Shown: positions 48,826-58,619 of the stretch, in pieces
Layout: every line of letters begins with the position of its first letter
Position numbering within the stretch: position 1 is the first letter of the stretch
Origin: Candidozyma auris
Lineage: Eukaryota > Ascomycota > Pichiomycetes > Serinales > Metschnikowiaceae
Reading direction: 5' to 3'
Assembly: GCF_003013715.1 (NCBI RefSeq)
Contig: NC_072817.1
Location: 868,001 to 932,000, forward strand
Length of the DNA: 64,000 nucleotides
Program-made: the position numbers and the translations under genes
Notes under the pieces: model-generated
What the model was told of the DNA's origin: nothing
Seen by the model: the letters and a program-made list of their open reading frames with translations, nothing else
The model's database searches: none

Positions 48826-51009
48826 TTACCAGTTGTTGGCTTTCTGCTTCATAGCTTTCCGGAGTCGCAAACGGGCTGCCTCCTGGCGCTCTGCCTCTTC
48901 CTCCTCCTCCTCCTTCTTCTGCTCAACCCTCTCGATATCATGCTCCTTTTCCGTCACCTCGCTGATCTCAGAAGCAGTGTCATCCTCCAGCACAGTGGTG
49001 TTGCTTTCATCTACCGATGAGAAAATCGGAATGTTCTCCAAGTTATCAAGCCAGTATGATTCGCTCCTGGAGTACAAGGATCCTTGGTCTGCAGTACTTG
49101 GTTCTGCTTCTTCCTCCGGTAGAGCATCTCCAAACTCACTGCTATTTTCGTCAAACAGGTTATACTCTCGGTAGAACTTGTCATAGTCGTCAAATATCAG
49201 CGGTCCGTATCGTTCGCAGAACTCCGTCACCTCGTGAGCTAACTTACGCCTCATTTTCTTCAACTCCTCGATTTGAATCATGTCCTTCTTATGTGATAGT
49301 ATCGAGTACAAAAGTGGCTTCAATGACTTGTATGTATCCACACAGCTCTCTCCGGTCCTCAATGACGCGTAAGTCGTGAGCACCATCCACAAGTACATTG
49401 CAATGAATAGCAAGACGAGAGGGATGCTTCTGGCTATCTCGCTGGCTGAACGTAAGAGCCAGCACGCAATTGCGGCCCAAAAAATGTAAAGCATCGGGGC
49501 AAGCCCAAGAGCCACAAGGATCTTCCAAGTACTGATAACATCGTTGGCTTTGATCTTAACCACAGATCCGGCTAATGCCTCTTGGGCTTTCTTCTTGGAG
49601 ATTCTGCGTGATACGATAAAAACAGGGGCAAACATAAATACTCCCGGTAACGAAAGAAGAAGGAAAAATAAGACCGTTGACAATCGCTTTGCGAACCTGA
49701 AGAATACGATCAATCTGTTCAATTCAGTAAGATCTTCCACCTGATGGTCATGAAGCGACATGGCCATGAGTGTCTTGTTGTAATGATAAACATTTTCCTT
49801 GAGCTGCTTTACGTCTTCCCTGTTAGAATACTTCTGGTATCCCTTCATCAAGCGGCGGTTCATCTCAACAACCAAGGGAAGCGGTATGTGCTCACGGTTG
49901 ACTGATGTGTATAGTCTTCTTGCAGCTTGTATAACCATCAAGGTATCAAAGTCATCGCAAGTAACCGTCACCTCTTTCAACCTGAGAGTAATGAGATCAA
50001 TTAGCCTGTTGACAACCTCACGAGAATTTTGCTCGTACTTCTCACCATCTTTCTTCGTTACACGGATGGGCTTACCATATTCCACGACAACTCTCGATCT
50101 GAACCTATGTGGATGAAAGTAATTGAGTCCCACGGGTATGATATTAACCACTGCATTGGGGTCTTCGGATTTCAACACAGCTCCCAATGCCATGATACCA
50201 ACACCAGGTTTCAAAGGAAGTAACCCTGGTCTATCATGCAGCCCTCCTTCTGGAAATATACCCATTGCTTTACCCTTATTGAGGTGCTCGAACACACTAT
50301 TGAACACCTGGTGATTGTCCACATGTGGAGCTGTTTTGTAAGGCGTCCCATTTGTGAGCATATCAATAATTACTTTATCCCTTTCGCTTGGCTTTTCGAA
50401 GTTGACTTTGAAAGGATTCCTCAAGACGATTTCCGTGTCAGAAATAACCCGTGCAATTTGGGCATTACCCATACTGTTGGGAAGACCAAGAAGACCTTTG
50501 GCCTCGGCCTCCTTTGTAAAGAGTGTACCCTCACCAATGACGTTCACGTTGTCGTTGCCCGGACCGAAGTCCTCGATCCGAATCGTTCCCAGAGCTGTCT
50601 TCAATAAGTCCTGAGCTCTCTCGACCGGAATCGCGCTACATAGCCGGGCTGCCAGACCAATAAAGGCTCGACGATATGATTTACCAGCCGTAAGCAAGGA
50701 GATTCTTCTGCCAGCCGTAGCCCTGGTGGTAGACATTACCACCACAGGGTCAACGAACTGATTGTGGTGTGGAGCAATGACAAATATAACAGCTCCCTTC
50801 TTGGGGATGTTGAACGTACCTCTCAGACGGATTTCCCTAAAGAACGTGTGAATAACCATGTTGAAAAACCATATGACAAGGTCGTAAGATAGCATCAACA
50901 AGATGGCTTTCAAAACCTCCCTCGGGGATCTCTTCTTGCGGTAGACCGAAGCCTCCGGATCTTGTAAGAGACCCTCAATTGGGTTGATACCCATTTGTTG
51001 GTTAGCCAT
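48826..51009 (-). CDS. GPT2: Glycerol-3-phosphate/DHAP acyltransferase (Gpt2/Sct1)
   Basis: A 727-residue membrane enzyme making lysophosphatidic acid, the first step of glycerolipid synthesis, in the ER. A first hydrophobic helix is around residues 33-56. The acyltransferase motif H-x4-D is in APHHNQFVDP (His82, Asp87). Then come GKSYRRAFIGLAARLCSAIPVERAQD, the substrate motif MGIFPEGGLHDRPGLLPLKPG, and VNIIPVGLNYFHPHRFRSR. Paired hydrophobic spans are near 440-475 and 495-560, and the C-terminus is acidic and Ser/Glu-rich, probably a phosphorylation target. This layout is shared by yeast Gpt2 and Sct1, and I cannot separate the two. The ATG at 51009 fits. Confidence 0.95.
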   Translation of the reverse strand: MANQQMGINPIEGLLQDPEASVYRKKRSPREVLKAILLMLSYDLVIWFFNMVIHTFFREIRLRGTFNIPKKGAVIFVIAPHHNQFVDPVVVMSTTRATAGRRISLLTAGKSYRRAFIGLAARLCSAIPVERAQDLLKTALGTIRIEDFGPGNDNVNVIGEGTLFTKEAEAKGLLGLPNSMGNAQIARVISDTEIVLRNPFKVNFEKPSERDKVIIDMLTNGTPYKTAPHVDNHQVFNSVFEHLNKGKAMGIFPEGGLHDRPGLLPLKPGVGIMALGAVLKSEDPNAVVNIIPVGLNYFHPHRFRSRVVVEYGKPIRVTKKDGEKYEQNSREVVNRLIDLITLRLKEVTVTCDDFDTLMVIQAARRLYTSVNREHIPLPLVVEMNRRLMKGYQKYSNREDVKQLKENVYHYNKTLMAMSLHDHQVEDLTELNRLIVFFRFAKRLSTVLFFLLLSLPGVFMFAPVFIVSRRISKKKAQEALAGSVVKIKANDVISTWKILVALGLAPMLYIFWAAIACWLLRSASEIARSIPLVLLFIAMYLWMVLTTYASLRTGESCVDTYKSLKPLLYSILSHKKDMIQIEELKKMRRKLAHEVTEFCERYGPLIFDDYDKFYREYNLFDENSSEFGDALPEEEAEPSTADQGSLYSRSESYWLDNLENIPIFSSVDESNTTVLEDDTASEISEVTEKEHDIERVEQKKEEEEEEAERQEAARLRLRKAMKQKANNW

Positions 51010-51857
51010 TGAGTCGATTGAATTTGCGAAAAAGGGGTACTAGCATCAAAACCCGAAAAGAAGCCTATGGATCGAGGGGTAGAAAGTGGTGGCATCCTCA
51101 CACATCATGGGGTAGTGAAGTGCAGGAAATTTTGCCAAAAGCGTAGCCTTCTGAACCGCAGGCTTCTATCTCGACAGCAAAGAAAACTAGCAACTCAAAA
51201 TTTTTTTTTCTCTTTTTCTTTTTGGCGTTGATGCAGATAGTGGACTTAGTAATGATTTGAAACTATCGTGCTTTCAATCTTTCGTGCATTTCATTTCTCC
51301 AACTTTCGCATACTCTTTAAAAAAGTAATCTGCAAGTATCTTGCATTCACGGCAAGAGATAATTTGCATTCGTAAATTTGAAGTCTGGCATGACAGTTCA
51401 CGGCCTTCGTCAAGAGAGGCGAGACGCAATGCAATCACAGCAAAACAAGTATGAGTCAACAGTGATCAACTTCGAACTCTAGTCGAACGCTGTAATTTCA
51501 TGAGACTTTTGTGGCTAATTGATCTTCAGCTGCAAGTATGTATCTCGAAATCTTTCGATGCAAATTGCAAAAAGCAGAAGTCAAAATGAAAAATCGAAAA
51601 CCGGTCAGGATTTCAGCTTGCATTCGATTGGGTGCTTAAAACAGCACGAGCTCGATTACAGGTAAAGAATTCCCTAACCATTTTGAAGCAGGCGGCAAAA
51701 CTTTTCTACTATTTTTTTTAATTTTTTTTTCCGTTTTCAAGGAGTCTTCACCAATTGTTGTGACTGACGTGAGCATGCAATTCACTAGCCATTTGCTGAG
51801 TGAGCTATGGTCCAATCATCTCCTGCTTCCATGACGAGAGTGTATCACTTATCGTGC
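51010..51857. other. Intergenic GPT2 promoter / BET3 3' end
   Basis: About 850 bases between two minus-strand genes. It has T-rich runs near 51200 and 51710-51735 and no exact copy of the TGGCTGCGAAA element. Nothing else seen. Confidence 0.5.
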
Positions 51858-52433
51858 TTAGTCTTCGCCTGCCGGAACCTCATCCTTGAGAATCTTATTA
51901 AGCTTCACTTTGATTTCCGTCTTGTCGTCTCCTCTCAATGTGTCTCTTACAAAAAACACGTCTGTATCGAGCTGGATCATCTGCAACGCTCCTCGTAAAA
52001 CACCGCAGTACACCTGAGAGTACCAAAGCTCCTTTTGAATCTTTGGGTCCAGGGTGACAGGAAGCTCGACAAAGTCGGCTAGAGGGTTTTCAGTAAGCAC
52101 CAATGAGAAGCTTTTCCCATCAGCGCCAAAGCTCTCCACCAGGGGAGTGATGTTGAGAAACATCTTGAACCCCACTTTGCTGATCATTTCAGCTGTTTCC
52201 TTGAATAGCTGACACCGCTGGGCGCCGGTTTTCGCCAAAAACTCCTCGATGAGTCGAATGCCAATGTTGTATCCCATTTTGTCGAGCTGTCGATTCACTT
52301 CACCATAGTTGTTGTTCAAATCTCTGCAGAGCTGGGCCACGACAGAGCCGTATGTGAGCGTGAAGAGCTCGGTGTTAACTTTCTCTGGGGTATTTTTCCA
52401 GATGTTGTCGGCGGAGCTTTTCAATTTGGACAT
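51858..52433 (-). CDS. BET3: Bet3, core TRAPP subunit
   Basis: A 191-residue protein from the ATG at 52433. It reads [76 protein letters not shown] and [20 protein letters not shown], nearly the family consensus along its full length. Bet3 is the central TRAPP subunit needed for ER-to-Golgi and later vesicle tethering and Rab activation. The cysteine in QRCQLF (Cys74) matches the acylated Cys of the family. The frame continues 43 codons upstream of the chosen ATG with a hydrophobic stretch that is not in Bet3 and is more likely leader sequence. An exact promoter element lies 228 bases upstream. Confidence 0.95.
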   Translation of the reverse strand: MSKLKSSADNIWKNTPEKVNTELFTLTYGSVVAQLCRDLNNNYGEVNRQLDKMGYNIGIRLIEEFLAKTGAQRCQLFKETAEMISKVGFKMFLNITPLVESFGADGKSFSLVLTENPLADFVELPVTLDPKIQKELWYSQVYCGVLRGALQMIQLDTDVFFVRDTLRGDDKTEIKVKLNKILKDEVPAGED

Positions 52434-52660
52434 GGAGAAGAACAAGTAGAAGGAATACGTTGATTTAGAGACTGCAGGTACCTGACAAATGTGTAGGAGG
52501 AGGCATGGGAGGTTGGTATACGACACTGTGATTGACGACAAATTAAATGAGAATTTGAGCATAAGGAGATCTTTAATAGGCCCCTTCCTTTTTTATTTTT
52601 TCTTGCTGTCTGTTTTTCATTATTCTCTTGTTTGTCAATTGCAGTTGCCTGGTGGCTCTG

Positions 52661-52671
52661 TGGCTGCGAAA
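52661..52671 (+). promoter_or_regulatory. TGGCTGCGAAA promoter element
   Basis: An exact copy, 228 bases upstream of BET3. Confidence 0.5.
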
Positions 52672-53190
52672 TCTCTAACAGAGTGAGCTTTACAAGTGAT
52701 GAAAGGTGTCTCAGTGGTAAAAGGTTTCTCATAACTCAATATATGGTTATTTTGTATGTTCTGCTTCCTGTAAGGTGAATTCCTAGAGCGAAACAAGCGA
52801 ATTGGGGCACTAATGAACAGCTTCGCAATATAGTTTTTTCATATCACTGTAGACTCCTTTCAATTAGCACTATTCATTCTGTGGATTTACATTCCTTCCG
52901 ATTATATCTTCCCAACTAGACGTGGCAGAGGTTGCATCAAACAATTTGCCCCAGACGTGAACATTAAACGAACTACTCAAATTCTGGCAAGTTTCACTTC
53001 GGGTCCCTTTAGGCCAATGATGAGTCGGCTCATTCTAACCCCTAGCCAGACGCATTGTCCACTCCAAACTGGAGGCTAACTTGACCGTCCTGATATTACC
53101 CAAGCATGGCCAACTCAGCATGCACCCTCCTGCTGTGTTCATCTTGTTCGCTCAATGGACGCAAATCGGCCATTGCTTAAGATTGCGTTT

Positions 53191-53201
53191 TTTCGCAGCC
53201 A
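53191..53201 (-). promoter_or_regulatory. TGGCTGCGAAA promoter element
   Basis: An exact copy, 1.13 kb upstream of SUR2. Confidence 0.45.
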
Positions 53202-53738
53202 CAAAGGCTCAGACGATTCACGCCGCTCAGGCCACATGGGAGCCGTCGTATTCGTTGCCGGGAGGTCGGTAATTGCAATTGAAACGCCATTGACCACATG
53301 TAAGGTGGTGGTTTTCATCAGGGGTCGGTGCGCTTGCGCTCAGCCTGTGGAGGCAGTTTTGAGTCTTGCCGAGCGAGGTGTATGCGCTTGGTGAAAAAGT
53401 TCGGGGAATAACTTACCAAAGTGGTGACACAAAAGAATCATGGATCTTCAATTCCATCCTGCCAGGACAAAGGTCCCCCCATGGATCAATGGCTTACTGC
53501 GTGGTCCCCTACTGGAGATTATGTTAGCACATCACACCGTCGACACAAGAACGTCTACACAAGAACGTCAAAGTATCCGCAATGAGGTCTTCCGCTCCCA
53601 CGCAATTACGAAATTAGCTCCTCGCAAATTTACTCTTGTCAATTCAGGCCTTCCTTGTAGCCGCCCCCTGGAGTCATCTTGGACACATGGGAAGGCCAAT
53701 CTTGCGTCTCTTCCAGGCGCAACTACTAAGGCACTGCT

Positions 53739-53749
53739 TTTCGCAGCCA
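53739..53749 (-). promoter_or_regulatory. TGGCTGCGAAA promoter element
   Basis: An exact copy, 586 bases upstream of SUR2, in the same orientation as the copy at 53191. Confidence 0.45.
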
Positions 53750-54249
53750 GCGCAAACTACTGGAGAGCAGGTGCTAAGAAGTGGCAGGATATGAAAGGAC
53801 GTGAGCAAATCACTTAATGGATCTGACGATTCATGGTTCAAGGAGCTTTATTTTATTTTCTTTTTTTTTCTTTTATTTTCATCATTCTGCTCGACTTTTC
53901 GGCTGATTTGCCTTCGTTCGCTTAGCTCAGAATCTGCTACATCGTATCCTTACGCCTGCCGTCTCACTCAGCAAATGGGGCCAGAGGTGGGCGCAAATTG
54001 CGTTTTGAATGGGCAATTCACGCAAAAAAAAAGTCTAGGGGAAAATAGCCAGGGTAGGTAGAAACGAGCAGCAGCTTTCACACGGAAATTGACTTTGTCC
54101 AGCGTAAATTGACCCTGCAAAGTTGCCCTTAGGTTATGCTGGAGCGCTTGCTTGAAGTCGTTGTGAATGGCCTGTTTGCGAGGCCGCTCCTTTTTTTTCT
54201 TTTTCTCACCTCACCACCTTATTTTTATTTTTATTTTTTTTTCTCTCAC

Positions 54250-54256
54250 TATATAA
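54250..54256 (+). promoter_or_regulatory. TATATAA box of SUR2
   Basis: A TATA box 79 bases upstream of the SUR2 ATG, after a long T-rich tract. Confidence 0.6.
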
Positions 54257-54334
54257 GCGTTGCGCATCCTGCCCCTATCGTTTTCATCATCAAACATCTC
54301 ACCTTCCTGCCCCTCATCATCAAGCTTCTTAAGT

Positions 54335-55405
54335 ATGGACGTGCTATCGCCTCCTGCTAACTTTCTGGCCGTGGTGGCTGACAAGCTTTTGCCTCCGCCC
54401 GTGTCGATCAGGCCAAAACCCAGTCTTATTCCTGGAATCCCTGATGGCATCTTGGCCATCTTCGCTCCCGTGATCGCATACTGGACCTACTCAACCTTTT
54501 TCCACATCATCGACGTGTACGAGCTCGCAGAAAAGTACAGAATCCACCCATCTGAAGAGGAGGAGCTGAGGAATAAAGCTTCTCTCAGGGACGTCCTCTG
54601 GGACGTAGTGGTGCAACACGTGATCCAGCTGGTGGCTGCCTACGCTGTCTACAGAATTGACCCTCCTCCCACAACGGGCCACGAGCTTTATACGGTCTGG
54701 TACTTGAAGCATCACTGGGCTCCCTCGTGGGTGCCCGACAGCGCCCTCTGGTTTGCCTACATGTACGGCTGGTCGATTCTCAGAATGGGCTTCGCCTTCT
54801 GCATCATCGACACTTGGCAGTACTGGCTTCATAGAACCATGCACTTGAACAAAACCTTGTACAGAAGATTCCACTCGAGGCACCACAGACTTTATGTGCC
54901 ATACGCGTACGGCGCCTTGTACAACGACCCCGTGGAAGGGTTCTTGCTCGACACGTTGGGAACGGGCATTGCTGGGCTTATAACGCAGCTCTCGCCTCGT
55001 GAGTCGCTCTTTGTCTACGTCTTCGCTACCATGAAGACTGTGGATGACCACTGCGGCTACCGTCTCCCTTGGGACCCATTCCAATTCATCTTCCCCAACA
55101 ACGCCATTTACCACGACATCCACCACCAAAACTGGGGGTTCCGCAACAACTTCTCCCAGCCTTTCTTCACCATCTGGGACAAGATGTTCAACACTCAGTA
55201 CCAGTTTGTCCAGGAGTACAGGGACAAGCAGAACAAAATCACCTTGGAGAAGTACAAGCTTTTCTTGGCCCGCAGAGAAGAGAAGAAACAAGCAAAGATG
55301 AATAAGTCTTCATCAATGGCCTACACGGACAGTACTGCCTCCACCGTGTCGGGAGAGTCAACTGCGGTGGGCACTCCAGAGAAAGAGACTAAAAAGGACA
55401 TTTAA
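54335..55405 (+). CDS. SUR2: Sphinganine C4-hydroxylase
   Basis: A 356-residue ER membrane enzyme of the fatty-acid hydroxylase superfamily that hydroxylates sphinganine to phytosphingosine. The di-iron histidine boxes are visible: LHRTMH, FHSRHHRLYVPYAYGALYNDPVEG and HDIHHQNWGFRNNFSQPFFTIWDKMF. Hydrophobic spans are near residues 40-60, 95-115 and 135-160. The C-terminus is basic and Ser/Thr-rich. The frame begins at the ATG at 54335 after a TATATAA box; codons before it are leader. It is followed 440 bases later by the methyltransferase gene in the same direction. Confidence 0.96.
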   Translation: MDVLSPPANFLAVVADKLLPPPVSIRPKPSLIPGIPDGILAIFAPVIAYWTYSTFFHIIDVYELAEKYRIHPSEEEELRNKASLRDVLWDVVVQHVIQLVAAYAVYRIDPPPTTGHELYTVWYLKHHWAPSWVPDSALWFAYMYGWSILRMGFAFCIIDTWQYWLHRTMHLNKTLYRRFHSRHHRLYVPYAYGALYNDPVEGFLLDTLGTGIAGLITQLSPRESLFVYVFATMKTVDDHCGYRLPWDPFQFIFPNNAIYHDIHHQNWGFRNNFSQPFFTIWDKMFNTQYQFVQEYRDKQNKITLEKYKLFLARREEKKQAKMNKSSSMAYTDSTASTVSGESTAVGTPEKETKKDI

Positions 55406-55845
55406 TTCAATGGACGGGCACTAATACTTTCATTTCCATCCCGCACCGCCATTGTTCAACCATGTTTTATAGCATTAATGAGGAACGTAATATGTGATTA
55501 TGAGTCAGTAGACTTGTCGGCACCTCGGTGGTACTCGGAGACAGTTAGCTACATTTTCGCAACCGTCCGATGGCAGGCTATGTTCGAGCATTCACCATGA
55601 AGCCTTCAATTTTAGCTATGATTTATAGAAGGTAATTTTATACAAAGACATTTCGCTTTCCCTCATCTCGTAAACTATACAACTGTCCTCTACTTCTTTT
55701 CTTCCAGTTTACATTTGTACGTCATACTTATCGCTGCTCGTGTCCGGCACCTTGGTCATGATCTGGCATGCCCCAGATCCTCTTCGACTATAAATAGAGG
55801 ATCAATTTCCAAGTCCCTCCGACCTTCAATTGCTCTTTAGCCACC
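55406..55845. other. Intergenic SUR2 / CRG1
   Basis: 440 bases with the SUR2 3' end, a diverged element (TTTTCGCAACC, about 55555) and the CRG1 TATAAATA box. Confidence 0.5.
55789..55796 (+). promoter_or_regulatory. TATAAATA box of CRG1-like gene
   Basis: 50 bases upstream of the ATG at 55846. Confidence 0.6.
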
Positions 55846-56733
55846 ATGACCACCTACCAGAACCAGGATTTCGACGCAGAGCGCTACAACGCCGCCAGAC
55901 CTACCTACCCCGATTCCTTCTACAAGTGCTTGCTAGACTACCACAAGTCCAAGGGAAACCCCACCCATCTCGCTATGGACGTTGGATGTGGGCCGGGATT
56001 CGTTGCTTTCAAGCTTCTAGACTACTTTGACCAAGTGGTCGGCACGGATTTTTCCCACACCATGATTGAGCAGTGCAACAAGGACCCGAGAGTGGAGTTT
56101 TCTGATAAGATCCGCTTCTACGCTACCCCAGCAGAGCAGGCGCCCGAGGAGATCCAGCCTGGGTCTGTAGACATGATTACGGCGGCAGAGGCGTGCCATT
56201 GGTTTGACCACCCGAGGTTCTTTAAGGAAAGTGCTAGAATCCTCAAATCGGGCGGCACTTTGGCCTACTGGTTCTACTTCGACCCTGTTTTCGTGGGCAA
56301 CCAGAAAGCCACAGATTTGGTCGTCGAGTGGTCTTACGACTCGAGCGTCAAGAAGTACGGCGACTCGTATGAACGCTTTTTCGGACCCTACTTCGACCAG
56401 CCGGGCCACGATATCTTTAGAACCACGTTATCGCACATCAGCCCTCCAGAATCGGACTTCACCGATATCATCAGACACTACTACCATCCTCACGAACACC
56501 CTGATGGCGAGCAGTACACAAGCCTTTACATTCCCAGAAGAGTGTCTCTCAACACGTTTAGAGCACAGGCAAAGAGCTGGAGTGGCTACCACAATTGGAA
56601 AAGGGAACACCCAGATAAGCCCGACGCTGCTGATGAGCTCATTGACAAGTTGGCCGAGACACTCAATGTCGACTTGGATACTGAGTTGGACGTTATATTT
56701 CCTACCGTGTACACATTTGCCAGGAGGAAGTAA
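55846..56733 (+). CDS. CRG1: SAM-dependent methyltransferase (Crg1/Tmt1-like)
   Basis: A 295-residue soluble class I methyltransferase. It starts with YQNQDFDAERYNAARPTYP, the family opening. SAM motif I is MDVGCGPGFVAFKL, followed by VGTDFSHTMIEQ and the later MITAAEACHWFDHPRFFKESARILKSGG, all as in yeast trans-aconitate methyltransferase Tmt1 and C. albicans Crg1. Crg1 methylates cantharidin-type compounds and is linked to sphingolipid balance; Tmt1 methylates trans-aconitate. I cannot tell which substrate applies here, so the symbol is tentative. It stands directly after SUR2, a sphingolipid gene, in the same direction. Confidence 0.85.
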   Translation: MTTYQNQDFDAERYNAARPTYPDSFYKCLLDYHKSKGNPTHLAMDVGCGPGFVAFKLLDYFDQVVGTDFSHTMIEQCNKDPRVEFSDKIRFYATPAEQAPEEIQPGSVDMITAAEACHWFDHPRFFKESARILKSGGTLAYWFYFDPVFVGNQKATDLVVEWSYDSSVKKYGDSYERFFGPYFDQPGHDIFRTTLSHISPPESDFTDIIRHYYHPHEHPDGEQYTSLYIPRRVSLNTFRAQAKSWSGYHNWKREHPDKPDAADELIDKLAETLNVDLDTELDVIFPTVYTFARRK

Positions 56734-57234
56734 TTCTGAAAGCTAATAGACAAGTGAAAGATACATATTCTATAGTCTAGAAAGATTCTCCGGAACTAGA
56801 CGTTGCTTTAGATCGCTGTGAGACACGGTGTCTGATAAGCGATGTAGCATTGACTTTTACTACAATTTATGTTGAGACGTCTCGTTTGTCAGCAGTGTGA
56901 ATGACGTTGTTGAATGTCATTTTGAGTTTTTAATCACGATCTTAATTGACATTACCGATTTGCGTCATTCGTCAGCAAGACAGACGGCTGCAACTTTTCA
57001 ACAATCCTGTACACAGTCCCGAATAAGTTACTAGTCTTTTACTAAACTTGACAACATGCTGTATGCCGTCCGCACGATGACTACACTAGATCCCTTTACT
57101 AATTCCTGACTACCTTGTGGGGACTCATATAAGATGACCAGAATTCCCTCTTGGTCTCAAGCGGGCACTATAAATTGATGAGCAAGTTTTCTCATTTCAT
57201 TCTCTTCACTTTTTTCATCACAACAGTCATAGCA
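56734..57234. other. Intergenic CRG1 / pirin gene
   Basis: 500 bases holding the CRG1 3' end and the pirin promoter: TATAAG at 57128-57133, TATAAAT at 57169-57175, and a diverged ACGGCTGCAAC element near 56984. Confidence 0.5.
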
Positions 57235-58218
57235 ATGTCTCAAAGAACCATACAAAGAATCGTGCCCGCAATCGAACAAGCTGAGGGCGTCGGAGCCAGA
57301 GTCCGCAGATCCATTGGCAACATGAGCATGAGAAACTTCACCCCTTTCTTGATGTTTGATCATTTCTCTTCCAGTGGTAAAGGCGGGTTTCCGGAACACC
57401 CTCATTTGGGTCAGGAAACCATCACCTTGATGTTGAAAGGGGCATTCGCTCATGAGGATTTCACCGGATCCAGGGGTGTCTTGAGAGAAAACGATCTCCA
57501 GTTTATGACCGCAGGAAGAGGAACAGTCCACTCAGAAATGCCTGTGATTCACCCAGACGGATCTGCCAATGTCGGTTTGCAGCTTTGGGTTGACTTGCCT
57601 GAAAACCTCAAGGAGGTGGAGCCAAGGTATAGAGATTTGAAGGAATGGGAAGTGCCTGAAGTGACTGATCAGAATGGCAAGGTCACAGTCAGAGTGATTT
57701 CAGGAGAGTCCTTAGGAGTGAAGCTGGAAAAGGATTTAGCCTACACCCCAGTGCAATATTACCACTACAAGATGAAGCCCGGTTCGCTGTTCACACAGAA
57801 AGTGCCAAAGGATTTTAATTTCTTCTTGTACCTTTTGCTGGGCGATAAGCTCAAGCTTAACGATGGATCGGTGGTAAAGCAATACGACAATGCCTTTTTC
57901 AACGCCGACGGCGACACCATTCTGGGCGAATACCCTGAAAGCAGCAAGAAGGATGCAGAGTTTGTGCTTGTCGGTGGTCAAGTGTTGGACCAGCCAGTCG
58001 TGCAGCACGGGCCGTTTGTGGCTACAAGCAGAGAACGTATTGTCCAGGCATTCTCTGATTACCAGTACGCTAGAAATGGATTTGAGAGAATGAGGACGTG
58101 GAAGTCGCTCATATCTGGTGGCGTGAACGAAGATATGATTAACAACGAATTGGGTGGTAGCTTGGAAGCCCGTGCTGCCGAAAAGAGAAAGTATTTGAGT
58201 CAGAAGGATGAGCTTTAA
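57235..58218 (+). CDS. PRN1: Pirin-family cupin protein
   Basis: A 327-residue bicupin from the ATG at 57235 (MSQRTIQRIVP). Metal-site histidines and glutamate are in FPEHPHLGQETITLMLKG and GTVHSEMP, with the strongly conserved FMTAGRGTVHSEMP block of pirins. A second cupin is less conserved. Pirins bind Fe or Ni and some have quercetinase activity; several fungal copies respond to stress. An earlier in-frame ATG at 57178 would add 19 residues, mostly hydrophobic (like a signal or anchor), but a TATAAAT box lies three bases before it, so the later start is more likely. The symbol is by family only, since yeasts often have several PRN genes. Confidence 0.9.
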   Translation: MSQRTIQRIVPAIEQAEGVGARVRRSIGNMSMRNFTPFLMFDHFSSSGKGGFPEHPHLGQETITLMLKGAFAHEDFTGSRGVLRENDLQFMTAGRGTVHSEMPVIHPDGSANVGLQLWVDLPENLKEVEPRYRDLKEWEVPEVTDQNGKVTVRVISGESLGVKLEKDLAYTPVQYYHYKMKPGSLFTQKVPKDFNFFLYLLLGDKLKLNDGSVVKQYDNAFFNADGDTILGEYPESSKKDAEFVLVGGQVLDQPVVQHGPFVATSRERIVQAFSDYQYARNGFERMRTWKSLISGGVNEDMINNELGGSLEARAAEKRKYLSQKDEL

Positions 58219-58619
58219 GCGCGTTTTTGCACGATCTCCATTTTGTTATAGCGAGTATAGTGATTAGCATATAGAAAACGACATTTCAGTTTCACCTCAA
58301 GATCCTTTGTAGATACTAAGAAACACAACAATAGGGATGCGTGTTTGATCAATATCACGTGACTGATCACATGATTAATCTCCACTTAATTTTTCTTCAT
58401 CATGATATTAACACGATCACCCTGACAAGACCAATTCTAGTTTCCCAGGCGCAATAGTTTTGGCTACATGATTGTCATTTTCTCTTTACCCTGAACTAGC
58501 TGACATTCTACTGAGCTCCTATTGAGTAGGAGGTGGATCCTGCACATTACCTATCTACCAACCACAACGCGCTTCGTACTAGATGGCACATTTAAATCAC
58601 ACAGTCTCCCAGGCCAATA
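58219..58619. other. Intergenic pirin / POL32
   Basis: 401 bases with a TCACGTGA palindrome (58355-58362). No copy of the main element and no gene. Confidence 0.5.
58355..58362. promoter_or_regulatory. TCACGTGA palindrome upstream of POL32
   Basis: A candidate Cbf1-type site 258 bases upstream of POL32. Function is inferred. Confidence 0.35.

Larger units (their letters stand above)
52434..54334. other. Divergent intergenic BET3 / SUR2 (1.9 kb)
   Basis: Carries three exact elements (52661-52671, 53191-53201, 53739-53749), T-rich tracts around 53850-53880 and 54190-54240, and a TATATAA box for SUR2. Frames up to about 125 codons in here show no family signal. Confidence 0.55.
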
